A stretch of DNA of 6,774 nt from Actinomycetota bacterium (GCA_903970355.1 CAJCIF010000230.1:1-6774), one strand, 5' to 3'. Positions 1 to 6,755 are shown, numbered from the stretch's first letter. Numbers and translations: made by a program. Notes: generated by a model from the sequence alone, not told the origin.

Positions 1-145
1 CGGTCTTTCCAGACATTGAAATGCGAGTCGCTTCCGGAGGAACGTTCAAGAGCTTGCTTAGCGCAAGAGAGACCGCTCTGCGCCCGGCTCCGTCTGAATA
101 AGTTATGGTTTCGTCTATGTCAAAGAGAACGAGTCTTTTAGGCAT
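1..145 (-). CDS. HAD-superfamily hydrolase, N-terminal fragment (phosphoglycolate phosphatase-like); runs off the left edge
   Basis: Reading leftward from the ATG at 145-143 gives 48 uninterrupted codons before the window ends, so only the N-terminus is visible. Residues 5-14 are the HAD motif I (LVLFDIDETI), with D9 as the expected nucleophile and D11 as the general acid/base. They are followed by an S-D-G-A-G-R-R-A stretch (17-24) and, at the edge, M-S-G-K-T (44-48). This order is typical of small phosphatases related to phosphoglycolate phosphatase, in which a helical cap domain follows motif I. Substrate cannot be told from this fragment. The start codon lies inside the end of the diguanylate cyclase gene (8-bp overlap, ATGCCTAA), which argues for co-transcription and translational coupling. 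No separate strong Shine-Dalgarno is seen; the only purine run (GGA) abuts the ATG. Family assignment is confident from motif I; the phosphoglycolate-like label is weaker. Confidence 0.82.
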   Translation of the reverse strand, partial: MPKRLVLFDIDETITYSDGAGRRAVSLALSKLLNVPPEATRISMSGKT

Positions 146-2987
146 TCCAATCGGGTTTTGAGCTGTTGTCCGGCTGACCGATATTCGTCATGGACAATCG
201 TTGGGGAATTCCGCCCTCCACAGCATGAGCGGCTTGTTCTGCTTCATCATAGATCCAAATTTGATTTCGGCCACTATTCTTGGCAGCATACAAAGCTCGG
301 TCTGCTTTCTCGACAAGGTCACCCATATCTCTTGCCTGCTTGGGATAAGCAGCGGCACCGATAGAAGCTGTAATTCTTCCTAATCCGGGTACGTGTGCGC
401 TTGCTATTTGCGCACAGAGCCGATCGCCTATAAGAGCTGCTTCCAGAAGTGACGTTTCCGGAAGAATGACGCCGAACTCTTCACCGCCATAACGAGCTGC
501 TGTGTCACCGCTTCGCAGTAAATTTTTGAGAATACCAGCCACTTGTCTAATGGCAGCATCGCCAACCGGATGGCCAAAGTTGTCGTTGATTTCCTTCAAC
601 TTGTCGAGATCGATCATGAGGAGCGAACACGGTGTGCCCTTTCTCATTGCAAGCCGTATCTCTTCTCCCAGGCGATTCTTGAAGTAGATGTGGTTGTAGA
701 GACCAGTCAAACCATCTGTAATCGCTTGATATTTCACTTGCGCAAATAGATGAGCGTGCGTAACGGCGATTGCCAGTTGATCGGCTATCGCTGCTACCAA
801 CTGCACTTCACGCGCCTTCCAGGTTCGCTGCGTATTGCACTGCTGAACAATGAGCAAACCAACCAGACGATTTTCGCTTATCAGTGGTGCGGCAATGAGC
901 GAGCGGGCACCGGTATTGTAGATGAACTCCTGAAATGGCAATGTGCGACTGTCTGTTTCAGTGTTGTTGATGATGGCAATTGGTGCTTCTTTAACCGTGT
1001 CATCCGATTCGGTATCTTGAGCGTGCCCGTTGTTTTCAGATGGAGAAGCAGTCTGCTCGGTTTTTATTTTGCTGAGATCTATGCCAAGAACAAAGCTACG
1101 ACCCGGATAACGAAATTCTGTGCCAGCTTCCGGTCGAAAATCGATTGGTTCTGAATAGAGATTTATACCTTTCGATGTTTTGAGATCAGGAGCATGAAAC
1201 TCGTGCGTTATGACAAGCGGCCCTTCCTGACGTGGTTGAGCAATCTGGCTGCGATCCACTTGCAATGCGTTGCAAAGTTCTTCGGTGACGGTATTCAATA
1301 TGGTGTCAAGCTCTAATGAGCTTCGCACCGATCGCACAATGCGCCCGATCAGCATTTCTTGCTCTGCCATCGCTTTCGTACGAGCATATAAGCGGGCTTG
1401 CTGCATCGCTAAAACAACGTGCCGGGCAGTCGCCTCAACCAGTTCCAATTCGGCATCAGTCCATACACGCGGACGATCGCATTGATGGACAAGAATTAGT
1501 CCAACGGGCCGCTTCTCATCACTAATTGGACAGGCAATAAGCGATCTAATCGAACGCCAGTCTTCCGGTGAATTTTGATCGTTTTCAAACAAAGGTGTCG
1601 AGCTGTCTTCTTCTAAAACATCTAAAGAAAGAATGGAGCCTTGCTCAAGCATTATTCTCATGACGCTCTTAGGAGTAATGACGATCGACTTGTGGGCCAG
1701 TGGAATTCCACCAACGGAGGGGTCGAACCAGACATGATTGAAGACAAGCTCGGTATCGGTGTTCTCTTCATCCGAATCATCAATAAGAGCGAGACAGCAA
1801 CGACTTGCTTCCAGAGCTCTGCCCAATTCGCGCACGGTGGTATGCAAGATTTGCTCGAGATCGAGAGACTGCCTGATCGATTCCGAAATGTTTTCGACCA
1901 TAATCTTCTGTTCTTGATCTAATTCCAGGCGGGTTGCCATTTCATTGAATGCTTCAGCAAGCGTGCCAAGTTCGTCTTTAGCTTTGACTTGCACTCTCTT
2001 GGATAAATCACCACGGCCAAGCGCGAGAGCCTCTCTTACGAGCAAATGGATGTTGCGGGTGAAATGTGATGTCGCCAAAAATGCCAGACACAAAGAAGTA
2101 ACAAATGCGCAAGCAGTAAACAAAATCATCATGGTGAACCAATTATGGGCGCTGCCATAAATAGCATTGGATGGAACACCAACTATAACCAGCCAATTGA
2201 GATTAGGAATGCGCTCGAAAGCATAGGCGCGAGCGGTACTATCTGCGATACCAACAACTTCTAAATCGCCACGCTCAGATTTTTCTGCGGCAAGAACTGT
2301 TTTCGCTTGTGAAAAATCTCTGCCTTCCCAATAATCATCATTAAGGGTGCGAGCCACTATGCGTTTGTTGCCGTCAACAACATCGATGACTGCGCCTTCA
2401 GTCTCACCCAAGCCCTGAAACAGTTGAAGAACGGCTTTTGGATCGACAGCCACTACGAGAGCGGCTCGTGCTGTTCCCTGGCTTATGATCGGTGCCCCAA
2501 CCAAAAGCACCTTCTGGTGCGTTAGTGGTGATTCGGTGTAGTTGGAGATTGTTGGTTCGCGGCTATCGAAGATCGATTGAGCGAAAAGTGGATCTAGTTT
2601 TGCCGTTCCTTCAACCTTATCGGCGTTGGCGGTTGCATAATGGGCAACGGTTCCGGACCGGTTGATGATGAATATTTCCGTCCAGGCTCGTTGAGCTTCA
2701 AGCGCGGTATTGAGCACGCGCATTACGGAATCCGATTTATTCGTCTGGAAGGTGGAGAGCGAAGCAACTGCTTTAACCGTGTCGAGTTGACTGCCTATCC
2801 AATGCTCCAGGGAACGGACGGCAATGGCATTTTGAAAGCGTGTAGCCCTCTGAGCCTCTTCCTTAAGCGTTTTGTACTCTTCAAAGAGGGAAATACTGCC
2901 TATTACGAGTAAGGGCGCTGCAACACCCAGACAGAGCAATATGAGGCGAGTCCTAATCTTGAAACGGTTCGAGAACGGAAAGAACAC
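138..2987 (-). CDS. Membrane-bound diguanylate cyclase: dCACHE-HAMP-GAF-GAF-GGDEF
   Basis: This 949-residue protein is predicted to make cyclic di-GMP from two GTP. From the N-terminus: a short basic segment; TM1 (about 13-34); a periplasmic sensor region of the double-CACHE type (about 40-275); TM2 (about 283-307); a HAMP linker (about 305-357, ending D-E-L-G-T-L-A-x-A-F-N-E-M); two GAF domains (about 373-534 and 555-748); and a C-terminal GGDEF domain (about 752-915) with a polar tail. By alignment with PleD, the catalytic parts are intact: D793 and E836 for metal, N801 and D810 for substrate, and the signature R-Y-G-G-E-E-F at 832-838. An RxxD inhibitory site (R825-D828) sits at the standard distance upstream, so product feedback inhibition is expected. 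There is no EAL or HD-GYP domain, so synthesis only. The start is GTG (2987-2985): an in-frame TAG lies three codons upstream, and the next Met is deep inside. GGAG at 3003-3000 is the likely ribosome site, 12 nt away, which is rather long. The sensed ligand is unknown. Confidence 0.95.
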   Translation of the reverse strand: MFFPFSNRFKIRTRLILLCLGVAAPLLVIGSISLFEEYKTLKEEAQRATRFQNAIAVRSLEHWIGSQLDTVKAVASLSTFQTNKSDSVMRVLNTALEAQRAWTEIFIINRSGTVAHYATANADKVEGTAKLDPLFAQSIFDSREPTISNYTESPLTHQKVLLVGAPIISQGTARAALVVAVDPKAVLQLFQGLGETEGAVIDVVDGNKRIVARTLNDDYWEGRDFSQAKTVLAAEKSERGDLEVVGIADSTARAYAFERIPNLNWLVIVGVPSNAIYGSAHNWFTMMILFTACAFVTSLCLAFLATSHFTRNIHLLVREALALGRGDLSKRVQVKAKDELGTLAEAFNEMATRLELDQEQKIMVENISESIRQSLDLEQILHTTVRELGRALEASRCCLALIDDSDEENTDTELVFNHVWFDPSVGGIPLAHKSIVITPKSVMRIMLEQGSILSLDVLEEDSSTPLFENDQNSPEDWRSIRSLIACPISDEKRPVGLILVHQCDRPRVWTDAELELVEATARHVVLAMQQARLYARTKAMAEQEMLIGRIVRSVRSSLELDTILNTVTEELCNALQVDRSQIAQPRQEGPLVITHEFHAPDLKTSKGINLYSEPIDFRPEAGTEFRYPGRSFVLGIDLSKIKTEQTASPSENNGHAQDTESDDTVKEAPIAIINNTETDSRTLPFQEFIYNTGARSLIAAPLISENRLVGLLIVQQCNTQRTWKAREVQLVAAIADQLAIAVTHAHLFAQVKYQAITDGLTGLYNHIYFKNRLGEEIRLAMRKGTPCSLLMIDLDKLKEINDNFGHPVGDAAIRQVAGILKNLLRSGDTAARYGGEEFGVILPETSLLEAALIGDRLCAQIASAHVPGLGRITASIGAAAYPKQARDMGDLVEKADRALYAAKNSGRNQIWIYDEAEQAAHAVEGGIPQRLSMTNIGQPDNSSKPDWNA

Positions 2988-3011
2988 GGGAGTCTAAGTC
3001 TCCGAAGCTGA

Positions 3012-3068
3012 CCGGGGCGCTAAGAGCAACTAGGCTTGCTCTTTCTGCTTGATAACTCTGCGCCACGG
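3012..3068 (-). promoter_or_regulatory. Structured 5' leader of the cyclase gene (nested inverted repeats)
   Basis: In the RNA sense, an 8-bp perfect hairpin (AAGAGCAA, loop GCCTAG, TTGCTCTT; 3043-3022) lies inside an outer stem. CCGTGGCGC (3068-3060) pairs with GCGCCCCGG (3020-3012), nine positions with one mismatch. A second AGAG (3059-3056) can compete with the hairpin's own AGAG for the same CTCT, so two alternative folds are possible. No U-run follows, so this is not an intrinsic terminator. Further downstream the candidate ribosome site GGAG (3003-3000) can pair with CTCC (2992-2989) beside the GTG start. A role in translational control is inferred. It does not match the c-di-GMP-I or -II riboswitch signatures as I know them. 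Confidence 0.4.
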
Positions 3069-3070
3069 TA

Positions 3071-3098
3071 ATTATAGATGGTAAATAAGAACTGAAAA
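3071..3098 (-). promoter_or_regulatory. Predicted sigma70-type promoter for the diguanylate cyclase gene
   Basis: On the minus strand the -10 element is a perfect TATAAT (3076-3071). Sixteen bp upstream is TTTTCA (3098-3093), four of six matches to TTGACA. Transcription would start near 3066-3062, leaving a 5' leader of about 75-80 nt and placing the first transcribed bases at the foot of an inverted repeat. There is no extended -10 TG. The location, just upstream of a gene that starts after a 191-bp gap, supports it. It is not proven by the sequence alone. Confidence 0.6.
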
Positions 3099-3178
3099 GA
3101 CCCTGCTACGTGTTTGTCACAGCGGTTCTAAACAGGAAGTCATGAACCCTGGAGCTTTTCAAGAAGCACTAGCAAAAT

Positions 3179-4378
3179 TTAACTTTTGTGGACGGCATAC
3201 AGGGCCTGTTTTGCTGCCCTGCGTTCTTCACACATACTGATGGAACGGAACGTCTGCTCGGCATCGAGCGGTATTTTGTTCTCCAATTCCTGAGTCAATC
3301 CAAGTTGCATCGCAACCAGAAGTTCAGCGCCGGCCTGGTCTTTCTTGCCCTGGCGCAGGAATACGTCTACTTTAACCATGCGGGCAACGAGCGAGTGATT
3401 GTCGAATTCCAGAGCTCTTTCGCAGAAATTCAAAGCGCCAATCAGATCGCCCTCGGCAAAAGCAGAACAGGCAGCAGCGGCAAGAAGCGTGCCCTTGAGG
3501 GTAGTGTCCAGAGTTTCGCCCTGAGCAACACCCAGGAAGAGTCGGCGCGCTTTTCGGTATTCGCGCTTGCGGTAGCACAAATAGGCATCGGCAAAAGAGG
3601 TGTAAACAGAGTCACCGCAAAGCTTTTTCATGCGCTTCAATTGGCGCTGAGATTTACCGCGCAGTCCGGCTCTCTCGTAAAGCAAGGCGAGATAACAAGC
3701 CGTCTTCGGATTGTCTATATTGTCGTGATTAGCGAGCGTTTCTTTTAATTTATCGCTTGCTGCTGGTCTCGTTAGTCCGGCAAACCAGAAGCGAGTCCAT
3801 TCGTTGCTTATCACTAAGAGGTAAAGAACGGCCAGGAAAACATGCAAGCCGAGCATGATCAGGGCTTGATGGTTGTCACCGTATGTGGTGGCAAGCTGCC
3901 ATTTCGGATTTCCGAGACCGGTGAAAGACAATATCGGTTCAACAATGAGATTCATTGCCGGTACAAAGGCAGCTGTATAGCCAATCAGCATCGCTAGAAA
4001 CGGATGCGGGCGAAAGGCGAGCGCCGGCAAAAGCAAAAGCACCAGAACTGTTTCGACGATCGTTCCGGAAAACAAGACTGGAATAAAGAGATCTGTCGAT
4101 GGCAGGCCAACTGGTATGGCTTGATACCAGAGAACGGCATAGCGAATGTCCGAAAGATATCCGCCTAATAACTGGCAACAAACAGAGGTGGTTCGAAAAT
4201 CAAATAGGGTGAGAAGCGGCAAAATCAGGAAGATAATGATCTGCCAGGCAAATGCACTATCCGCATCGCTCAAGTCGTCTTTAAGAAAACGCTCTCGCTC
4301 TGAGTAAATACGCCAGATCGTATTCAGTGAAAGGGCGCCTATGACGCCTGCTACGCACCACAAAGTGATCTGATCCAT
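3179..4378 (-). CDS. Polytopic membrane protein with C-terminal cytoplasmic TPR-like repeats, function unknown
   Basis: I do not recognise this 399-residue protein. The N-terminal half is hydrophobic, with about five membrane segments (roughly 5-24, 44-62, 97-122, 127-150 and 172-192). Aromatic and basic residues follow the last one (N-E-W-T-R-F-W-F, 192-199). From about 222 onward the protein is soluble and helical, with repeats of about 34 residues that look like degenerate tetratricopeptide units (roughly 222-255, 256-289, 295-328 and 329-362). The third unit carries the clearest TPR pattern (A-x-x-A-F-A-E-G-D-L-x-x-A-L-x-x-x-x-x-A-L-E). TPR tails usually bind other proteins, so a membrane scaffold or assembly role is plausible, but that is inference. 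The start is ATG at 4378-4376 with only a weak ribosome site (AGGT, about 13 nt upstream). It lies between tatC and the cyclase gene, each separated by a gap containing a promoter-like element, so it may be transcribed on its own. Confidence 0.85.
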   Translation of the reverse strand: MDQITLWCVAGVIGALSLNTIWRIYSERERFLKDDLSDADSAFAWQIIIFLILPLLTLFDFRTTSVCCQLLGGYLSDIRYAVLWYQAIPVGLPSTDLFIPVLFSGTIVETVLVLLLLPALAFRPHPFLAMLIGYTAAFVPAMNLIVEPILSFTGLGNPKWQLATTYGDNHQALIMLGLHVFLAVLYLLVISNEWTRFWFAGLTRPAASDKLKETLANHDNIDNPKTACYLALLYERAGLRGKSQRQLKRMKKLCGDSVYTSFADAYLCYRKREYRKARRLFLGVAQGETLDTTLKGTLLAAAACSAFAEGDLIGALNFCERALEFDNHSLVARMVKVDVFLRQGKKDQAGAELLVAMQLGLTQELENKIPLDAEQTFRSISMCEERRAAKQALYAVHKS

Positions 4379-4477
4379 AAGCCCGTCAAGTTACCTGTAG
4401 ATTCCGTGTAGAGCCCCTTGAATTCGGGGGCATTATATTCGGATTTCTACATGACAAGCCTGAGAGAAATTTATTTG
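4379..4477 (-). promoter_or_regulatory. Gap between tatC and the TPR membrane gene, with a possible promoter
   Basis: The minus strand carries a perfect TATAAT at 4437-4432. The nearest good -35-like sequence, TTGTCA (4457-4452), is only 14 bp away, shorter than the usual 16-18, so the promoter is weakly supported. A start would fall near 4425. There a GCCCC...GGGGC inverted repeat (4431-4413, 9-nt loop) overlaps the start region. No T-run follows this repeat, so it is a poor terminator for tatC. Read-through from the upstream operon is possible. Confidence 0.35.
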
Positions 4478-5245
4478 TTAGTCTTCTTCCTTCCAGAAAA
4501 CTTCCTTTACCTTCAGCAAAGCAATCGAAATAAAGTAGAGTGCGGTTAGGGCGAGCATAACCAAAATCATCGAAAATGCGGTCGGATCCGGAGTAATAAT
4601 GGCTGCAACGACCGACGCTCCGAACACAGCGTATTTCCAAACGGAAAGCAACTGCTTTGAGTTCACCAAACCGGTAAATGACAGAGCAAAGATTACGATT
4701 GGTAACTGAAAGCAAAGACCCATATACAGCAAAATCGAACTAACCAGGGAAATGTAGAAGTCCAGTCTCTGGTTAATTGGAGACACACCCTGACCGAACG
4801 TTCCAAAAAAATGCAGCATCGAGGGCAGAAGAAGGTAATAGGCAAAGGCAGCCCCAGCACAAAACAAAACTGGACTGCCAAAGACAATCGGAGCCATGAC
4901 GCGCCGCTCTTTGCGGGTTAAGCCAGGCGAGATGAATTGACTTATTTCAAATAAAACGAATGGCGAAGCGAGAATGAGGCCGCAGTAAAAAGCGACTTTA
5001 AAAAAAACAACGAGCGGTTCTTCCAGGGATAGAGCCTGAAAGCTGATGTTGCCTGCCGGAGCTTCAAGAAAACGGAGCACGTTTTTACAAAAACAAAGAC
5101 TTACTAATATTCCGGCCCCCACATAACCAATGGACCGAAGCAGGCGATTGCGAAGTTCATCAAGGTGTTCGACAATCGTCATCACCTTTTCGGCTTCAGT
5201 TGAAACGGCTGGCTCTTGAATGTCTGCGCTTTCCATGGCTGTCAT
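4478..5245 (-). CDS. tatC: Sec-independent (twin-arginine) protein translocase subunit TatC
   Basis: TatC is the multispanning inner-membrane core that recognises the twin-arginine signal peptide and, with TatA/TatB-type partners, exports folded proteins. With the start used here the protein is 255 residues, the usual family length (E. coli about 258). Visible hallmarks are the H-L-D-E-L-R-N-R-L-L segment before TM1 (27-36, including conserved E30); the long conserved stretch through TM2 ending I-S-P-G-L-T-R-K-E-R-R (105-115, with E113); I-T-P-D-P-T (217-222) before the last helix; and six hydrophobic segments. ATG at 5245-5243 was chosen because it follows the stop of the methyltransferase gene by a single base (TAAAATG). 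An in-frame ATG at 5314 would add 23 unconserved residues and overlap that gene by 68 bp. A second ATG three codons in (5236) is also possible. No tatA or tatB gene is in the window. Translational coupling to the gene before it is likely. Confidence 0.96.
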   Translation of the reverse strand: MTAMESADIQEPAVSTEAEKVMTIVEHLDELRNRLLRSIGYVGAGILVSLCFCKNVLRFLEAPAGNISFQALSLEEPLVVFFKVAFYCGLILASPFVLFEISQFISPGLTRKERRVMAPIVFGSPVLFCAGAAFAYYLLLPSMLHFFGTFGQGVSPINQRLDFYISLVSSILLYMGLCFQLPIVIFALSFTGLVNSKQLLSVWKYAVFGASVVAAIITPDPTAFSMILVMLALTALYFISIALLKVKEVFWKEED

Positions 5246-5246
5246 T

Positions 5247-6059
5247 TTAGCGCGGCATTGATTCGGCTTGGGATTTGCATTTATAGGCATCGGCAAGAAC
5301 AACACCGACAGCAACAGCTACATTCAAAGATTCACAAGAATCGGCAATTGGAATTTTCACTACAGTTTGGGCTGCTTCTTTAATGTAATGGGATAAACCG
5401 TTTCCTTCGTTACCGAAAACGAGGGCACAAGGGCGATATGGCGACTCTTCCCAGTAAGGATATTGTCCGTCTGCATCAAGTGCGATTAGACGTATTTTGC
5501 GATCGTGCAATTGCTCAACACAATCCGGGAGATCTATGTCTTGCACAACGATAATGTCAAAAATGGCACCCATAGATGATCGCACTACTTTCGGCGAAAA
5601 ACAATCGACGGAACCATTCGAAAGAATAAGAGCATCGGCTCCAAAAGCAAAGGCATTCCGCATGATCGTGCCTAGATTACCCGGGTCTTGTATGGCCTCG
5701 CCGATAACAAGAAGAGGTTCTTCGTTGTTGAAACAATCTTCTAGCGTATGGTCTGGTTGAGCGGCAGTAGCAATGATTCCGCACGATGTTGAAGTTGTAT
5801 ATAAATCTTTGAAGAGCGCGTCACTAACAACTGAAATTGATTCGATTTCCTCTAAAAAATCGGGATGAATCTCATCTTCATAGAAACTTGTGCTTATGAC
5901 GGCATCATTTATCTCTATGCCGCGTTCAATTGCATCGCTTATTAGTTTCTTTCCTTCCAAAAGGAAAAGCCCGCTTTGCCTGCGCTCTGCCTTCGTATGA
6001 AGCTTTCGCATCAGTTTGAGCAGCGAGTTAGAGGCGCTCTTTATCTCTTTAAAGTTCAT
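5247..6059 (-). CDS. TrmH/SpoU-family RNA 2'-O-methyltransferase
   Basis: This 270-residue protein should transfer a methyl group from S-adenosylmethionine to a ribose 2'-OH in rRNA or tRNA, using the knotted SPOUT fold. The N-terminal third (about 1-100) resembles the L30e-like RNA-binding domain of RlmB/TsnR-type enzymes, including F-L-L-E-G-K-K-L-I (32-40). The catalytic domain shows all three SpoU motifs. Motif 1 is I-Q-D-P-G-N-L-G-T-I-M-R-N-A (123-136), with N128 and R134. Motif 2 is L-V-F-G-N-E-G-N-G-L-S (213-223), with E218. Motif 3 is I-P-I-A-D-S-C-E-S-L-N-V-A-V-A (236-250), with N246. The exact target nucleotide cannot be read from the sequence, so no RlmB or TsnR name is assigned. 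The ATG start has a GGTGA ribosome site four bases upstream. It sits between the response regulator gene (21-bp gap) and tatC (1-bp gap), most likely in one operon. Confidence 0.93.
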   Translation of the reverse strand: MNFKEIKSASNSLLKLMRKLHTKAERRQSGLFLLEGKKLISDAIERGIEINDAVISTSFYEDEIHPDFLEEIESISVVSDALFKDLYTTSTSCGIIATAAQPDHTLEDCFNNEEPLLVIGEAIQDPGNLGTIMRNAFAFGADALILSNGSVDCFSPKVVRSSMGAIFDIIVVQDIDLPDCVEQLHDRKIRLIALDADGQYPYWEESPYRPCALVFGNEGNGLSHYIKEAAQTVVKIPIADSCESLNVAVAVGVVLADAYKCKSQAESMPR

Positions 6060-6080
6060 TTCGTCACCAAATACAGTGAC
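6060..6080 (-). promoter_or_regulatory. Short spacer with a hairpin that includes the methyltransferase ribosome-binding site
   Basis: The 21-bp spacer holds GTCAC (6067-6063 and 6080-6076 form the two arms as GTCAC/GTGAC) with an 8-nt loop. The downstream arm overlaps GGTGA, the likely Shine-Dalgarno of the methyltransferase gene. A ribosome ending translation of the response regulator at 6083-6081 would disturb this fold, so it could couple translation of the two genes. The stem is only 5 bp, so it may be coincidental. Confidence 0.3.
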
Positions 6081-6755
6081 CTAAGAAGTTTTGAGCTTAT
6101 AACCAACACCATAAATGGTTTCGATTATGGAATTGTCTTCAGTTTCGCCAAGCTTCTTGCGCAAACGCTTCAAGCAAGTGCGAATAGCCTCAGCAGTGGC
6201 ATCGCTATCGGCATGCCATACTCTGCGCAAAAGCTCATCTCCGCTAAAAACATGATCTGGGTGTCTCATAAGAAACTCAAGAAGAGCAAATTCTTTGGGC
6301 AGCAAATCAATACTTTTGCCCTGTCTCATCACCATGTGTTTGGCGGCATCCAACTCCACGTCTTTGGCGCGCAGAGTGCTCGTCAACAAAGCATGCGGTC
6401 TGCGTAACAAGGCCCGCAAACGGGCCGAAAGCTCTTTCATCGCGAAAGGCTTGGTTAAGTAGTCATCCGCTCCGGCGTCCAAACCGGTTTCTCTGTCTGA
6501 TATAGCACTCTTGGCGGTGAGCATGATGATAGGCGTAACGCCCAGCTGGGTACGAAAACGTTGGCATATATCCAGCCCGCTAATATCGGGCAGGTTCCAG
6601 TCCAAGATTATGGCGTCGTAAGCGCACATCTTAAGACGCTCAATCGCATCGGTGCCGTTGTGAACAGCTTCGATGGTGTGGTGCTCGAACGAAAGCCATT
6701 CTTCGACGGTTTTCGCCAAATCGATATCATCTTCAACAAGTAGGATCTTTGCCAT
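6081..6755 (-). CDS. OmpR/PhoB-family response regulator (receiver plus winged-helix DNA-binding domain)
   Basis: This 224-residue protein is a two-component output regulator: phosphorylation by a histidine kinase should switch its DNA binding. The receiver domain (about 1-118) keeps the acidic pair E8-D9, the phospho-acceptor D52 (in I-L-D-W-N-L-P), the switch residue T80 (M-L-T-A-K) and K102 (Y-L-T-K-P-F). The effector domain (about 126-222) has L-L-P-K-E-F-A-L-L-E-F-L (151-162), a recognition helix with I-R-T-C-L-K-R-L-R-K-K-L (191-202), and the terminal hairpin G-V-G-Y-K-L (216-221). Length and motifs are full and canonical. The ATG is preceded by GGAAAG at a suitable distance. Only 19 bp remain upstream, so its promoter and any partner kinase lie outside the window. 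No kinase is present on the other side, where the next gene is an RNA methyltransferase. Target genes are unknown. Confidence 0.95.
   Translation of the reverse strand: MAKILLVEDDIDLAKTVEEWLSFEHHTIEAVHNGTDAIERLKMCAYDAIILDWNLPDISGLDICQRFRTQLGVTPIIMLTAKSAISDRETGLDAGADDYLTKPFAMKELSARLRALLRRPHALLTSTLRAKDVELDAAKHMVMRQGKSIDLLPKEFALLEFLMRHPDHVFSGDELLRRVWHADSDATAEAIRTCLKRLRKKLGETEDNSIIETIYGVGYKLKTS

Larger units (their letters stand above)
2988..3178 (-). other. Intergenic region between the TPR membrane gene and the cyclase gene: promoter plus structured leader
   Basis: This 191-bp gap is the longest non-coding stretch in the window. Its upstream part (3099-3178) shows no open frame and no convincing terminator for the preceding gene: the only hairpin there has a 4-bp stem and no T-run. 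The middle carries a sigma70-type promoter (3071-3098). The downstream part (2988 to about 3066) would be a transcribed leader with nested inverted repeats. I find no tRNA, no match to a riboswitch consensus I can recall, and no small coding frame that I can support. Confidence 0.6.

Noticed and set aside
750..1154. Plus-strand open frame of 134 codons
   Set aside because: It is antisense to the GAF-coding part of the cyclase gene, whose reading frame is clearly supported by domain motifs.
3022..3043. 8-bp hairpin as an intrinsic terminator
   Set aside because: No T-run follows on either strand, and it lies downstream of a promoter inside the cyclase leader rather than after a gene end.
2988..3068. 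Cyclic di-GMP riboswitch (GEMM-I or class II)
   Set aside because: The paired helices and conserved purine blocks of those classes are not found; only simple nested stems are visible.
3188..3748. Plus-strand open frame of 186 codons
   Set aside because: It lies wholly antisense to the TPR membrane gene, and its translation shows no recognisable domain or membrane pattern. It is a shadow of the real gene's codon bias.
4413..4431. GCCCC/GGGGC inverted repeat as a terminator of tatC
   Set aside because: The stem is only 5 bp, the loop is 9 nt, and no T-run follows on the minus strand. It also overlaps the expected start point of the next promoter.
5246..5314. Longer TatC beginning at ATG 5314 (23 extra residues)
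   Set aside because: It would overlap the methyltransferase gene by 68 bp, the extra residues are not TatC-like, and the ATG at 5245 gives the usual family length directly after the upstream stop.
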